The notes under the pieces were generated by a model. It made no database searches and had not been told where the DNA came from. It was given only the letters and a program-made list of their open reading frames with translations. From NCBI RefSeq assembly GCF_024684275.1, contig NZ_JAIKXF010000091.1:1-64000 (forward strand): a stretch of 64,000 bases of DNA, in the 5' to 3' direction. Position numbers and translations under genes: made by a program. Of the stretch, positions 25,657 through 34,801 are shown piece by piece; position 1 is the stretch's first letter, and each line of letters begins with the position of its first letter. The stretch is from Ruminococcus sp. (GTDB lineage: Bacteria > Bacillota_A > Clostridia > Oscillospirales > Ruminococcaceae).

Positions 25657-26652
25657 ATGACAGTACGCGAACAGATTGAGATAAGCGAAGCAGGTATGCT
25701 CAGCAAATACGCCTGCGCAAGCATTGACGAGGTCGGCACAAAGCGCGAGCGCTATGAGGACAAGTGCCCCTACCGCACAGAGTTCCAGCGTGACCGCGAC
25801 CGCATACTCCACTGCAACTCATTCCGCAGACTAAAGCGTAAAACTCAGGTTTTCCTGTCCCCTGTGGGAGACCACTACAGAACACGCCTTACCCATACAC
25901 TTGAGGTATCCCAGATAGCAAGGACTATTTCCCGCGGTATGCGTCTCAACGAAGACCTTACAGAGGCTATTGCCCTCGGTCACGATTTAGGGCACTCCCC
26001 TTTCGGACACTGCGGTGAGCGTACTCTCAACGAAATATGTCCTCACGGCTTCAAGCATTATGAACAGAGCGTCCGTGTAGTTGAGGCACTTGAGAAAAAA
26101 GGCAAAGGACTCAACCTAACTCATGCCGTAAGAAACGGCATACTCTGCCATACAAACATGGTGGCGGATACAAAAGAGGGCAATATAGTCCGTCTTGCAG
26201 ACACTATAGCCTACATAAACCACGATATTGAGGACTCTATCCGCGCCGGCATACTCTCACCGAATGACCTGCCAAGAAGCTGTGTTATAGCCCTCGGAAA
26301 TACAAAAACCAAGAGAATAACTACTCTCATAGCCTCCGTTATCGGACACGGAGCTGTGGATATAGATTTTGCGCCCGATATACGAAAGGCTCACGACGAG
26401 CTCAAAAAGTTCATGTTCGATAAGGTCTACACAAATCCTTCCGCAAAGCAGGAGGAGGGCAAGGCTGAACAGCTTGTGCGCAAACTCTATGCTTATTTTA
26501 TCGAGCACACGGACAAGCTCCCCGAGGAATACCGCAATATAATCAAAATTTCCGATCCCGACAGGGCTGTCTGCGACTACATATCGGGAATGAGCGACGA
26601 GTACGCCGTTGACCTTTATACCGAGCTTTTCGTACCGAAATTCTGGAAGTGA
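25657..26652 (+). CDS. dgt: dGTPase-like HD-domain deoxynucleotide triphosphohydrolase
   Basis: A 331-residue protein of the dGTP triphosphohydrolase family, which cleaves dNTPs to nucleoside and triphosphate. The HD metal site is visible in RLTHTLEVSQIA, LGHDLGHSPFGH and later DTIAYINHDIED. ATG 25657 is chosen after GGGGGA, giving a normal N-terminus; the frame runs a further 29 codons upstream without a ribosome site. The stop touches dnaG, and dgt-dnaG-rpoD is a common clostridial operon. Confidence 0.92.
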   Translation: MTVREQIEISEAGMLSKYACASIDEVGTKRERYEDKCPYRTEFQRDRDRILHCNSFRRLKRKTQVFLSPVGDHYRTRLTHTLEVSQIARTISRGMRLNEDLTEAIALGHDLGHSPFGHCGERTLNEICPHGFKHYEQSVRVVEALEKKGKGLNLTHAVRNGILCHTNMVADTKEGNIVRLADTIAYINHDIEDSIRAGILSPNDLPRSCVIALGNTKTKRITTLIASVIGHGAVDIDFAPDIRKAHDELKKFMFDKVYTNPSAKQEEGKAEQLVRKLYAYFIEHTDKLPEEYRNIIKISDPDRAVCDYISGMSDEYAVDLYTELFVPKFWK

Positions 26653-26660
26653 GGGAGAAT

Positions 26661-28397
26661 ATGCCTCAGAACGATGAATTTCTCTATAATCTGCGAAACG
26701 CAAACCCTATCGAGACAGTTATGGGCGGATACGTCAATGTCATAAGGCGAGGACGTAATTACGTCTGCTCCTGTCCTTTTCATTCCGAAAAAACTCCCTC
26801 CTGCACCATTTTCACCGACACCCAGAACTTCTACTGCTTCGGCTGCGGCGCAGGCGGCGATGTCATCACCTTCATTATGAAGATAGAGAACCTGACCTTT
26901 CCCGAGGCTGTAAAGCTTCTTGCACAGAGGGCAGGTATGGAAGTCCCTGCATACGGCAGCAAGGACAGCGGCTATGCAAAGCGCAAGACACGTATTTACG
27001 AGATGAACCGCATTGCCGCCAATTTCTACTACACAAACCTTTTCAAGGGCAAGGACAAAACAGGGCTGCAATATTTCGCAAACCGAAAGCTTACTCCCCA
27101 GACTATAAAGAAATACGGTCTCGGCTACGCCTCAGATTCATGGAACGAGCTGACCGATGTACTGCACTCAAAAGGCTATTCCGACGACGAAATGGCTGAC
27201 GCATGGCTGGTGGGCATGAAAAACGGTCGAACCTTTGATATGTTCCGAAAGCGCGTGATGTTCCCCATAGTTGACCTGAGAGGCAATATAATAGGCTTTG
27301 GCGGACGAGTCCTTGACGACTCGCAGCCCAAGTACCTTAACACGGGAAAAACACCAGTGTTCGACAAGGGCTCAAACCTTTTCTCCATGAACTTTGCAAA
27401 GAATTCAAACGCCAAGAGACTGATACTCTGCGAGGGGTATATGGACGTCATAGCTGTAAATCAGGCAGGCTTTGAGAACGTTGTGGCTACACTGGGAACT
27501 GCTATCACACCCGATCAGGCGCGGCTCATAAGTCATTACGCCGAGGAGGTCGTGATCGCCTATGACAGCGACGGCGCAGGACAAAAGGCTACACAAAAAG
27601 CCATAAACCACTTCGCGGACGTTGGTCTGCGCACCAAGATACTCCACATGGAGGATGCTAAGGACCCCGACGAGTACATAAAAAAATTCGGGCGCGACCG
27701 CTTCCGAATGCTCATCGACAGCTCAAATGACGCAAACGATTTCATGCTGGATAAATGCGAGAACGGTCTTGACCTTACCACAGAGATAGGACGAGTGGAG
27801 CTTCTCAAACGGACATCAAAGGTGCTTGCAGGCATAGAATCGCCCCTTGAACGTGAGGTCTATATCTCACGTACCTCCAAGAAGTGCGATATTCCGGTAC
27901 AGGTGCTAAAGACACACATCGACGCTATGCTGCAAAAGAACAGCAGAAGCGCCAAAAACAACGAGTGGCGGGCAATAAAGGCTCAGACCTCGTACATTCG
28001 CGATGATATCAACCCCGACGCGGTCTCAAACAAAAAGGAAGCCCGTGCCGAGGAGACTATAATCAGCTACCTGCTGAAGCGTCCGCAGGAATATGAGGAC
28101 GTGGAAAAGCTTGTGCCCCCAGAGTGCTTCGTGACCGCATTCAATAAAAAGGTCTACAAGGCACTTCTGGAGCGAATGAAAAATTCCGATAAATTCTCAA
28201 TGTCACTTCTCTCTGATGAATTTTCTACAGAGGAAATGGGAAGAATAAGCGGAATAGCAGCTAAAAAACGCGAAGTCGCAGTAACGCGTGACGTTGTTGC
28301 GGACTGCGCACAGGTACTGAAAAGCAGTATTCCAAAAGCGGACGGAGACCTCAGCAACGATGAGCTGCTGAAGCTTTTCCGCTCTAAAAACAAGTAG
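26661..28397 (+). CDS. dnaG: DNA primase
   Basis: A 578-residue primase that makes RNA primers at the replication fork. An N-terminal CHC2 zinc domain (CPFHSEKTPSC, FYCFGCGAGGD) precedes the catalytic core and the TOPRIM segment (LILCEGYMDVIA, later AYDSDGAG). The C-terminal helicase-binding region is present. ATG 26661 follows GAGGGAG closely; a GTG at 26649 overlapping the dgt stop by four bases is the alternative. Confidence 0.95.
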   Translation: MPQNDEFLYNLRNANPIETVMGGYVNVIRRGRNYVCSCPFHSEKTPSCTIFTDTQNFYCFGCGAGGDVITFIMKIENLTFPEAVKLLAQRAGMEVPAYGSKDSGYAKRKTRIYEMNRIAANFYYTNLFKGKDKTGLQYFANRKLTPQTIKKYGLGYASDSWNELTDVLHSKGYSDDEMADAWLVGMKNGRTFDMFRKRVMFPIVDLRGNIIGFGGRVLDDSQPKYLNTGKTPVFDKGSNLFSMNFAKNSNAKRLILCEGYMDVIAVNQAGFENVVATLGTAITPDQARLISHYAEEVVIAYDSDGAGQKATQKAINHFADVGLRTKILHMEDAKDPDEYIKKFGRDRFRMLIDSSNDANDFMLDKCENGLDLTTEIGRVELLKRTSKVLAGIESPLEREVYISRTSKKCDIPVQVLKTHIDAMLQKNSRSAKNNEWRAIKAQTSYIRDDINPDAVSNKKEARAEETIISYLLKRPQEYEDVEKLVPPECFVTAFNKKVYKALLERMKNSDKFSMSLLSDEFSTEEMGRISGIAAKKREVAVTRDVVADCAQVLKSSIPKADGDLSNDELLKLFRSKNK

Positions 28398-28410
28398 GAG
28401 GATATAAAAT

Positions 28411-29490
28411 ATGGAAAAGAAAAACACCATCGAAGCCCTTATGGAACAGGGCAAAACTAACGGTAAGCTCACCACAAAGGAAATAACCGACGCACTGGAG
28501 GAGCTTGACTTTGACGTTGACCAGATAAATACCTTCTATGACAACTGTGAAAACCTCAATATCGAGATAGTAGAGGATATGAACCTTGACGCTGACCTGA
28601 AGATAGGTCTGGATTCAACACTGACAGACGACCTCGAAATGGCTCTCTCAACTGAGGGTATCGCTATCGACGATCCTGTAAAGATATACCTCAAGGAGAT
28701 AGGAAGAGTTCCCCTTCTCACTACCGAGGAGGAGATCGAGCTTGCCCAGAGAATGGCTAAGGGCGATCCCTATGCTAAGAAGAGACTTTCCGAGGCTAAC
28801 CTGAGACTCGTTGTTTCTATCGCAAAGAAGTATGTCGGCAGAGGTATGCAGTTCCTCGACCTTATCCAGGAAGGCAACCTCGGTCTTATCAAGGCTGTTG
28901 AAAAGTTCGACTACACTAAGGGCTTCAAGTTCTCAACATACGCTACATGGTGGATAAGGCAGGCTATCACCCGTGCTATAGCCGATCAGGCAAGAACTAT
29001 CCGTATCCCCGTTCATATGGTGGAGACTATCACAAAAGTAAAGAAGGTATCCAGCCAGCTTCTCCACGAGAACGGTCACGATCCAAGCCCCGAAGAGATT
29101 GCGGACAAGCTCAATATGCCGGTGGACAAGGTACGCGAGATAATGCGTGTGGCTCAGGATCCTGTATCCCTTGAAACCCCTATAGGCGAGGAGGAGGACA
29201 GCCACCTCGGTGACTTTATCCCTGATGACGACGCTCCTGCACCTGCTGAGGCAGCTTCACATACTCTCCTTAAAGAGCAGCTCAATGAGGTCCTTAATAC
29301 ACTTACTGACCGTGAGGCTAAGGTGCTCAAGCTCCGCTTCGGTCTTGAGGACGGCAAATCACGCACCCTTGAGGAGGTAGGACAGCGCTTTGACGTTACC
29401 CGTGAACGTATCCGCCAGATAGAGGCAAAGGCGCTGAGAAAGCTCCGTCACCCAAGCAGAAGCAAAAAGGTCAAGGACTTCCTTGACTGA
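28411..29490 (+). CDS. rpoD: Primary RNA polymerase sigma factor (SigA/RpoD)
   Basis: A 359-residue housekeeping sigma-70 factor. Region 1.2 ([11 protein letters not shown]), region 2 ([31 protein letters not shown]), region 3 and region 4.2 ([19 protein letters not shown]) are complete. The short region 1.1 is normal for Firmicutes. It fits the many TTGACA/TATAAT promoters in the window. It starts 13 bases after dnaG behind AGGAGG and is the last gene of the operon. Confidence 0.97.
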   Translation: MEKKNTIEALMEQGKTNGKLTTKEITDALEELDFDVDQINTFYDNCENLNIEIVEDMNLDADLKIGLDSTLTDDLEMALSTEGIAIDDPVKIYLKEIGRVPLLTTEEEIELAQRMAKGDPYAKKRLSEANLRLVVSIAKKYVGRGMQFLDLIQEGNLGLIKAVEKFDYTKGFKFSTYATWWIRQAITRAIADQARTIRIPVHMVETITKVKKVSSQLLHENGHDPSPEEIADKLNMPVDKVREIMRVAQDPVSLETPIGEEEDSHLGDFIPDDDAPAPAEAASHTLLKEQLNEVLNTLTDREAKVLKLRFGLEDGKSRTLEEVGQRFDVTRERIRQIEAKALRKLRHPSRSKKVKDFLD

Positions 29491-29511
29491 TACATATGTC
29501 AGTATTTCCCG

Positions 29512-29535
29512 AGCCGCCAGAAATGGCGGCTTTTT
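29512..29535 (+). terminator. Terminator of the dgt-dnaG-rpoD operon
   Basis: AGCCGCC-AGAAAT-GGCGGCT followed by TTTT. Confidence 0.92.
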
Positions 29536-29539
29536 CAGT

Positions 29540-29687
29540 TTAGAGCTGAGAGTTTAGAGTTGAGATTTAATGTGCTCACTTTGCTCACACTATTTAGATT
29601 TTTGTCGCCAACAGGCGACACCGCAACTTTCAACTCTCAACTCTCAATTCTCAACTTTCTTAGTTCTTAGCTCTTAGCTCTAAGTTC
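29540..29687 (+). repeat. Degenerate heptamer repeat region
   Basis: From 29625 to 29687 nine heptamers follow without a gap: AACTTTC, AACTCTC (twice), AATTCTC, AACTTTC, TTAGTTC, TTAGCTC (twice), TAAGTTC. An inverted, shorter set lies near 29540-29570 (TTAGAGCTGAGAGTTTAGAG), so the two sides can pair. A small hairpin GTCGCC/GGCGAC sits between them. No gene is present in 29491-29867. Confidence 0.85.
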
Positions 29688-29740
29688 TGACAATGGCTTC
29701 TGACCGCAAAAAATTTACATTATAGTTTTGGGTACGAGTA

Positions 29741-29769
29741 TTGCTATTTCCAAATAAATGTGGTATAAT
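29741..29769 (+). promoter_or_regulatory. Promoter of the EAL-solenoid gene
   Basis: TTGCTA at 29741 and TATAAT at 29764, spacer 17. Confidence 0.75.
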
Positions 29770-29867
29770 GAAAATGTATAAAATGTACGTTATCACGGTC
29801 GCCTGTTCACCGTCAGAAGTCAGGCACGCAGCGGAAAAACTATATCCGCAAGCAAAAAGGAGTGAGT

Positions 29868-32606
29868 ATGAGTATATTTGATTTTAGCCAGACTCCGCCC
29901 GTGTTAAGCCATGATTGGCAGGTATTCCAGCAGTTTGTCGGCAATATTGGTGCATTTACATATATTGCAAAGGACAAGGCTGCTTATCTGGATTCATCAG
30001 CCTGTCATATGCTCGGCTGCCCGAGTGAAAAGATCAACGAATTTGAATTCTTCAACCTTCTCGAAAAGATCTCAAAATGTCCTGTAGAGGGACAAAAGCA
30101 TATTTATAAGTTTGCTGACGGAAATACCACACGTTTCATAAAAATGAATATCTATGAGAGCAGCGACGAATGGCTGGGCTTCATTCAGGACTTTACGCGC
30201 CAGATGACAGAGCTGAGCGACAAAAAGGCTTTCGTGGAATACGATCCTATCACAAGACTGCCCTCTTTCCCTTCGTTCTCACAGAAGATAAAACAGATAC
30301 TCCCCGATGTTCAGCACGGCTGCCTTGCCACTATCTATATAAACGGCATAGACAAACTGGGCTCATACCTCACTGTTGACAATACCAACAGCTGCATAAC
30401 ATCTGTGGCAGAGGCGCTCAAGGGCTTTGCCAGCGATACTCTCATAATAGGCTCAAAGTCAAACTATGAGATATGCGTTTTCTTCCGCGACAGCGACAAG
30501 ATGAGCATTTACAATATCCTCAACAGCATGGACGAGGCTGTTCAGAATTGTATTCTCACAGACGATTTCGGCGAGATAATCGATATATCCGACAAGAGCA
30601 GGATAAGCCTGTCTATCGGCTGTGCTTCATACCCTGAGGAAGCTTCTGACTTCAATATGCTGGTGAATTACTCAGAGTTTGCACTTTTTGAAGCTAAGAC
30701 TGCAAAACGTGCGGTTATCAACTGGTTCTCTGAGGAAAATTACGTCCACGAAAAGGACTCATACCGCAATGCACAGACCTTCTCGCGCATAGTGCAGGAG
30801 AATCTACTGACCTATCATCTCCAGCCTATCGTCGAAACTCAGAAGGGCGAGATCGTGGGCTATGAGGCTCTTATGCGTACTGTCGGAGATATAAAGATGA
30901 CTCCGAACCAGATACTAAAAATAGCTGCGGCACAGAATGACCTCTATGCTATCGAAAAACTGACCTTCTTCAATGTTATGAAGCTTCTCAGTGATAATCA
31001 GCAGGTATTCGAAAACCGCAAGCTCTTTATAAACTGCCTTTCAAACAATCTCCTTACTGATGAGGACTTCAACGAGCTGTACCTGACCTATGGCGAGCTC
31101 CTTGAAAAGACGGTTATTGAAATCGTCGAGGAATCTGCGGCTACGGCAGAGAGCATCGAGACATTAAAGAAGCGCTGCGGCTTTGCGCACACTACCCTTG
31201 CTATCGACGACTACGGAACAGGCTATTCCAATTCATCGAATCTGCTGCACTATTCCCCTGATTACATAAAGATAGACCGTTCACTTATAAGCGATATCCA
31301 GAACGACCTGAAAAAGCAGCAGCTGGTAACATCTGTTATCGAGTTCTGCCATGAAAATCAGCTCAAATCACTTGCCGAGGGCGTTGAGACCGTTCAGGAG
31401 CTCAAAACCGTTATCCGCCTCGGAGTTGACCTTGTACAGGGCTATTATACTTCAAAGCCTAAGCCCCTGCTCCTCAACAGTATCTCAGCAGATATCAAGG
31501 ACGAGATAATCAAGACCAATCTTGAAACACGTCCTGACGGCGCAAAGAAGATATACGCAGCACAGAATGATACTGAGCTTGACCTCTTAAAGCTTGCACT
31601 TGAAAAATATACCGATATCCACGTCTATCAGAGCAAACTCACTATCGTCGGCGATCCTGACAAGCCCGTGAAGATGAATATTTCCATTATGGACAATCAC
31701 AGCTGTGAGCTGACACTGAAAAACGTAAATATGATAAGCGGCAACAGCAAACCTACTATCTCTGTAGGCGAGTACGCCCGCCTTGAGCTCAATGTTGTAA
31801 GGAGCAATAAGCTGAGCTACTCTGGTATCTACGTGCCTATGGGTTCGCAGTTCGTTCTCGGCGGCAAGGGCGACCTCACTATCGACTGCTACGCCTCTGA
31901 GGGCATCGGCATCGGCAACGATTACGACCACGGCTACGGCGATATTACCGTTGATTTCAGCGGTAACTTAGAGATAATCTCAAACAGCGTCGAATCAATG
32001 TGCATAGGCGGAGGTCATAACGATGACGACTCAGACATCGACCTGCGCTCAGGAAATATAAAAATATTCATGTACTCCCATAACGGACTTGCCATAGGCA
32101 GCTTCAACGGCGACGCAAATATCAGTATCGGCGAGAACTGTAAGCTTGACATTACTATATCGGGTATCAAGGTAACAGGTATCGGAAGCTGCAAGGGTAT
32201 CTCTACCATAAGCTCGGGCGCTGATATAACCATGTCATGCACCGGTGCTCAGGCAGTAGGTATCGGCGTTCTCGAAGAGGGCGAGGGCAGTATATACATA
32301 AAACAGGGTACTATCAATATGAAAATGCGCTCAGGCAAGCACTCCTGTATCGGTGCTATGAAGGGCAGCGTTAATACTAAGATAAAGAATGCGGAGATCA
32401 CGATCGACTCAGAGGGCGACGAGGTAACAGGCATCGGCGACGCTTTAGGCGCAGGAAACCTCACTATTATCGACTCTAAGGTTTCCATGACGGTCAACGC
32501 AGGAAATCCTAAGGACATCGGCACAAGCAGCGGCGATGTACAGATACAGAACTCTACTGTAAGCGCCCTTGTGAACAACAAGAGGATAACTTACGCAAGC
32601 ACTTAA
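29868..32606 (+). CDS. Cytosolic EAL phosphodiesterase with C-terminal beta-solenoid-like repeats
   Basis: A 912-residue protein with no signal or membrane helix. Residues about 20-115 look PAS-like and 120-290 are a GGDEF fold with its signature wholly lost (GSKSNYEI). Residues about 300-540 are an EAL domain with Glu333 (EALMR), Asn389, Glu421, Asp447-Asp448 (DDYGTGYSN), Lys468 and Glu504 (AEGVE), so c-di-GMP hydrolysis is expected. Residues about 585-905 hold roughly eight repeats of 25-31 residues, each with a Gly-Ile-Gly turn and alternating beta strands (GIGIG, CIGGG, LAIGS, TGIGS, VGIGV, CIGAM, TGIGD, KDIGT), as in right-handed parallel beta helices. I know no characterised protein with this fusion. 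ATG 29868 follows AAGGAG. Confidence 0.85.
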   Translation: MSIFDFSQTPPVLSHDWQVFQQFVGNIGAFTYIAKDKAAYLDSSACHMLGCPSEKINEFEFFNLLEKISKCPVEGQKHIYKFADGNTTRFIKMNIYESSDEWLGFIQDFTRQMTELSDKKAFVEYDPITRLPSFPSFSQKIKQILPDVQHGCLATIYINGIDKLGSYLTVDNTNSCITSVAEALKGFASDTLIIGSKSNYEICVFFRDSDKMSIYNILNSMDEAVQNCILTDDFGEIIDISDKSRISLSIGCASYPEEASDFNMLVNYSEFALFEAKTAKRAVINWFSEENYVHEKDSYRNAQTFSRIVQENLLTYHLQPIVETQKGEIVGYEALMRTVGDIKMTPNQILKIAAAQNDLYAIEKLTFFNVMKLLSDNQQVFENRKLFINCLSNNLLTDEDFNELYLTYGELLEKTVIEIVEESAATAESIETLKKRCGFAHTTLAIDDYGTGYSNSSNLLHYSPDYIKIDRSLISDIQNDLKKQQLVTSVIEFCHENQLKSLAEGVETVQELKTVIRLGVDLVQGYYTSKPKPLLLNSISADIKDEIIKTNLETRPDGAKKIYAAQNDTELDLLKLALEKYTDIHVYQSKLTIVGDPDKPVKMNISIMDNHSCELTLKNVNMISGNSKPTISVGEYARLELNVVRSNKLSYSGIYVPMGSQFVLGGKGDLTIDCYASEGIGIGNDYDHGYGDITVDFSGNLEIISNSVESMCIGGGHNDDDSDIDLRSGNIKIFMYSHNGLAIGSFNGDANISIGENCKLDITISGIKVTGIGSCKGISTISSGADITMSCTGAQAVGIGVLEEGEGSIYIKQGTINMKMRSGKHSCIGAMKGSVNTKIKNAEITIDSEGDEVTGIGDALGAGNLTIIDSKVSMTVNAGNPKDIGTSSGDVQIQNSTVSALVNNKRITYAST

Positions 32607-32665
32607 TGTTTAATCTTCCCCGCCTTTAGCTATGATGCTAATACAGGAACTTATAATCACTTATC

Positions 32666-32860
32666 GGGGGAACCCTTTCTGAAGAAAGGTTCTCCCCCGA
32701 ACCCCTTTCCAAAGACTTTTATCTGGTTTTTTCTCAGATAGGGCGCTTTATAAATGGAAAAACCCTGCAAAATGCAGGTGCGCCCTATCCGAGAAAAAAC
32801 AAAACGAAAGTTTTAGGGAGAGAGTTTGAGAGAAGCCCCTTTTTCAAAAGGGGTTCTCTC
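32666..32860. repeat. 195-nt MITE-like inverted-repeat element
   Basis: The left about 70 bases (from GGGGGAACCC) and the right about 70 bases (ending GGGGTTCTCTC) are imperfect inverted repeats of each other, each itself containing a hairpin. Between them GATAGGGCGC/GCGCCCTATC forms another stem flanked by TTTTTTCTC/GAGAAAAAA. There is no open frame. The layout fits a non-autonomous mobile or palindromic repeat. The rest of 32607-32938 is otherwise empty. Confidence 0.7.
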
Positions 32861-32938
32861 AATGAGCAGATATAAAATCCTGTATAAACATCATAGTCAA
32901 AGCGGGGAAACATATGATAAGAAAGGTAAGAATCAAAT

Positions 32939-34033
32939 ATGAAACTTGGTATGGTCGGTTTGCCTAATGTAGGCAAAAGCACACTTTTTAACGCACTCAC
33001 CAACGCAGGCGCTGAATCTGCGAACTACCCATTCTGTACTATCGAGAAGAACGTAGGTATTGTATCAGTTCCCGATGAGAGACTGGACAAGCTTGCAGAG
33101 ATGTATGAGCCTGATAAGTTCACTCCTGCAACACTGGAATTCGTTGACATCGCAGGTCTTGTAAAGGGTGCATCAAAGGGCGAAGGTCTTGGAAACAAAT
33201 TCCTTGCTGATATACGCGAGGTGGACGCTATCGTTCACGTTGTACGCTGCTTTGAGGATCCAAATATCATTCACGTTGACGGAAGCATAAATCCTCTCCG
33301 CGACATCGAAACTATCAATCTTGAGCTCATCTTCTCCGACATCGAAATGGTGGAAAGACGTATCGACAGAGCTAAGAAGGCTGCAAAGGGCGATAAGAAG
33401 TACCTTGCAGAGGCTGAGTTCCTTGAAAGATTAAAGGCTCACCTTGAAAACGGAAAGTCCGCAAGAGGCTTCGATTTCACTGACGAGGAGAGAGAGCTTA
33501 TCAAGTCAACTCCCCTGCTCTCTGCTAAGCCTGTTATCTATACGGCCAACCTCAGTGAGGACGACTTCACAAACAATATCGAAAACAACGAAAACTATAA
33601 GGCTGTATGCGCTCTTGCAGCTGAGGAGCACTCTGCTGTACTTCCTATCTGTGCACAGATAGAGGCTGAGATATCCGACATGGGCGACGAGGACAAGGCT
33701 ATGTTCCTCAGTGAGCTTGGTCTTGAGGTATCAGGTCTCAACCGTATCATCAAGGAGGGCTATTCTCTCCTCGGTCTTATCTCATATCTCACCGCAGGCA
33801 AGCAGGAGGTACGTGCATGGACTATTACTAAGGGCACTAAGGCTCCGCAGGCAGCCGGTAAGATACACACTGACTTCGAGAAAGGCTTTATCCGCGCAGA
33901 GGTCATCTCCTACGAAGACCTTATGGCTTGCGGAAGCATGGCTGCCGCTAAGGAAAAGGGACTTGTGCGTCTTGAGGGCAAAGAGTACGTTATGCAGGAC
34001 GGAGATATAGTTCTGTTCCGCTTCAATGTGTGA
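32939..34033 (+). CDS. ychF: YchF/Obg-family P-loop ATPase
   Basis: A 364-residue protein of the YchF (OLA1) family. The P loop GLPNVGKSTLFNALT, the switch region DIAGLVKGASKGEGLGNKFL and the C-terminal TGS domain are all present at normal length. Family members bind ribosomes and prefer ATP over GTP. It has no obvious operon partner; a 10-base stem (34051-34071) follows the stop. Confidence 0.95.
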   Translation: MKLGMVGLPNVGKSTLFNALTNAGAESANYPFCTIEKNVGIVSVPDERLDKLAEMYEPDKFTPATLEFVDIAGLVKGASKGEGLGNKFLADIREVDAIVHVVRCFEDPNIIHVDGSINPLRDIETINLELIFSDIEMVERRIDRAKKAAKGDKKYLAEAEFLERLKAHLENGKSARGFDFTDEERELIKSTPLLSAKPVIYTANLSEDDFTNNIENNENYKAVCALAAEEHSAVLPICAQIEAEISDMGDEDKAMFLSELGLEVSGLNRIIKEGYSLLGLISYLTAGKQEVRAWTITKGTKAPQAAGKIHTDFEKGFIRAEVISYEDLMACGSMAAAKEKGLVRLEGKEYVMQDGDIVLFRFNV

Positions 34034-34050
34034 TCTGAGTTATTAGTTTT

Positions 34051-34071
34051 AGTGCGGATAGTATCCGCACT
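34051..34071 (+). terminator. Stem-loop after ychF
   Basis: AGTGCGGATA and TATCCGCACT are perfect inverse copies around one base. No T run follows, so termination is only likely. Confidence 0.45.
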
Positions 34072-34097
34072 ATATATCATATCGAATGGAGAAAAAA

Positions 34098-34661
34098 ATG
34101 CTTACTCATAACGGTACAGATACTATTACAACAGACAGGCTCATTCTCAGGAGATTTGAATACTCAGACGATGATTCAATGCTGAGGAACTGGATAGCCG
34201 ACGAGAAAATACAGTCCATGTATTCAGAGCCTGTATATTCTACAAAAGAGGAAGTTAAAGAACTGCTGGACAAATACATCGGCTCATACGAAAGACCTGA
34301 CTATTATCGCTGGGCTGTAATTGAAAAAGCTTCTGGCGAGTGCATCGGGCAGATAGCGTATTTCCTTGTGGACAGCAAGAACCATTTCGCCGAGATAGAA
34401 TACTGTATCGGCGCTGAGTTCCAGTGCAGAGGATATGCTACCGAAGCTACAAAGGCTGTTATCGCTTTCGGCTTTGACAGGATAAATCTGCACAAGGTCC
34501 AGATATGCACAAAGACTATCAACAAGCCTTCAAGGCGTGTTATAGAGAAATGCGGCTTTACATATGAGGGTACTCTGCGCGACTATTTCTTTATGAACGG
34601 CGAATACGTGGGCAGACACTACTTCTCCATACTCAGAGAAGAATATGAGGATAAAAAATAA
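34098..34661 (+). CDS. GNAT N-acetyltransferase, RimJ/RimL-like
   Basis: A 187-residue acetyltransferase of the GNAT fold: TDRLILRRFEYSDDD at the start, the acetyl-CoA loop CRGYATEATKAVIAFGFD, and the closing KCGFTYEGTLRDYFFMNG typical of the RimJ/RimL subgroup. Substrate could be a protein N-terminus, an antibiotic or a small molecule. ATG 34098 is preferred because ATGGAG, containing the upstream ATG 34086, makes a good ribosome site for it. Confidence 0.82.
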   Translation: MLTHNGTDTITTDRLILRRFEYSDDDSMLRNWIADEKIQSMYSEPVYSTKEEVKELLDKYIGSYERPDYYRWAVIEKASGECIGQIAYFLVDSKNHFAEIEYCIGAEFQCRGYATEATKAVIAFGFDRINLHKVQICTKTINKPSRRVIEKCGFTYEGTLRDYFFMNGEYVGRHYFSILREEYEDKK

Positions 34662-34721
34662 AGCCTTTCATATATACCTCGGAAAGTTTTTTGCGGTATT
34701 ACAATTATTTTTTTTAAATCG

Positions 34722-34775
34722 GGCGGATAATACCGCCCCTACATAGTCTTAGCTCTTAGTTCTTAATTCTAACAG
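34722..34775 (+). repeat. Short hairpin plus heptamer tract
   Basis: GGGCGG-N6-CCGCCC is followed by CTTAGCT, CTTAGTT, CTTAATT and CTAACAG at 34748-34775, the same seven-base periodicity seen at 29625. Confidence 0.6.
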
Positions 34776-34801
34776 CTAAATAATAAACTGGAGGTCTTTC
34801 A

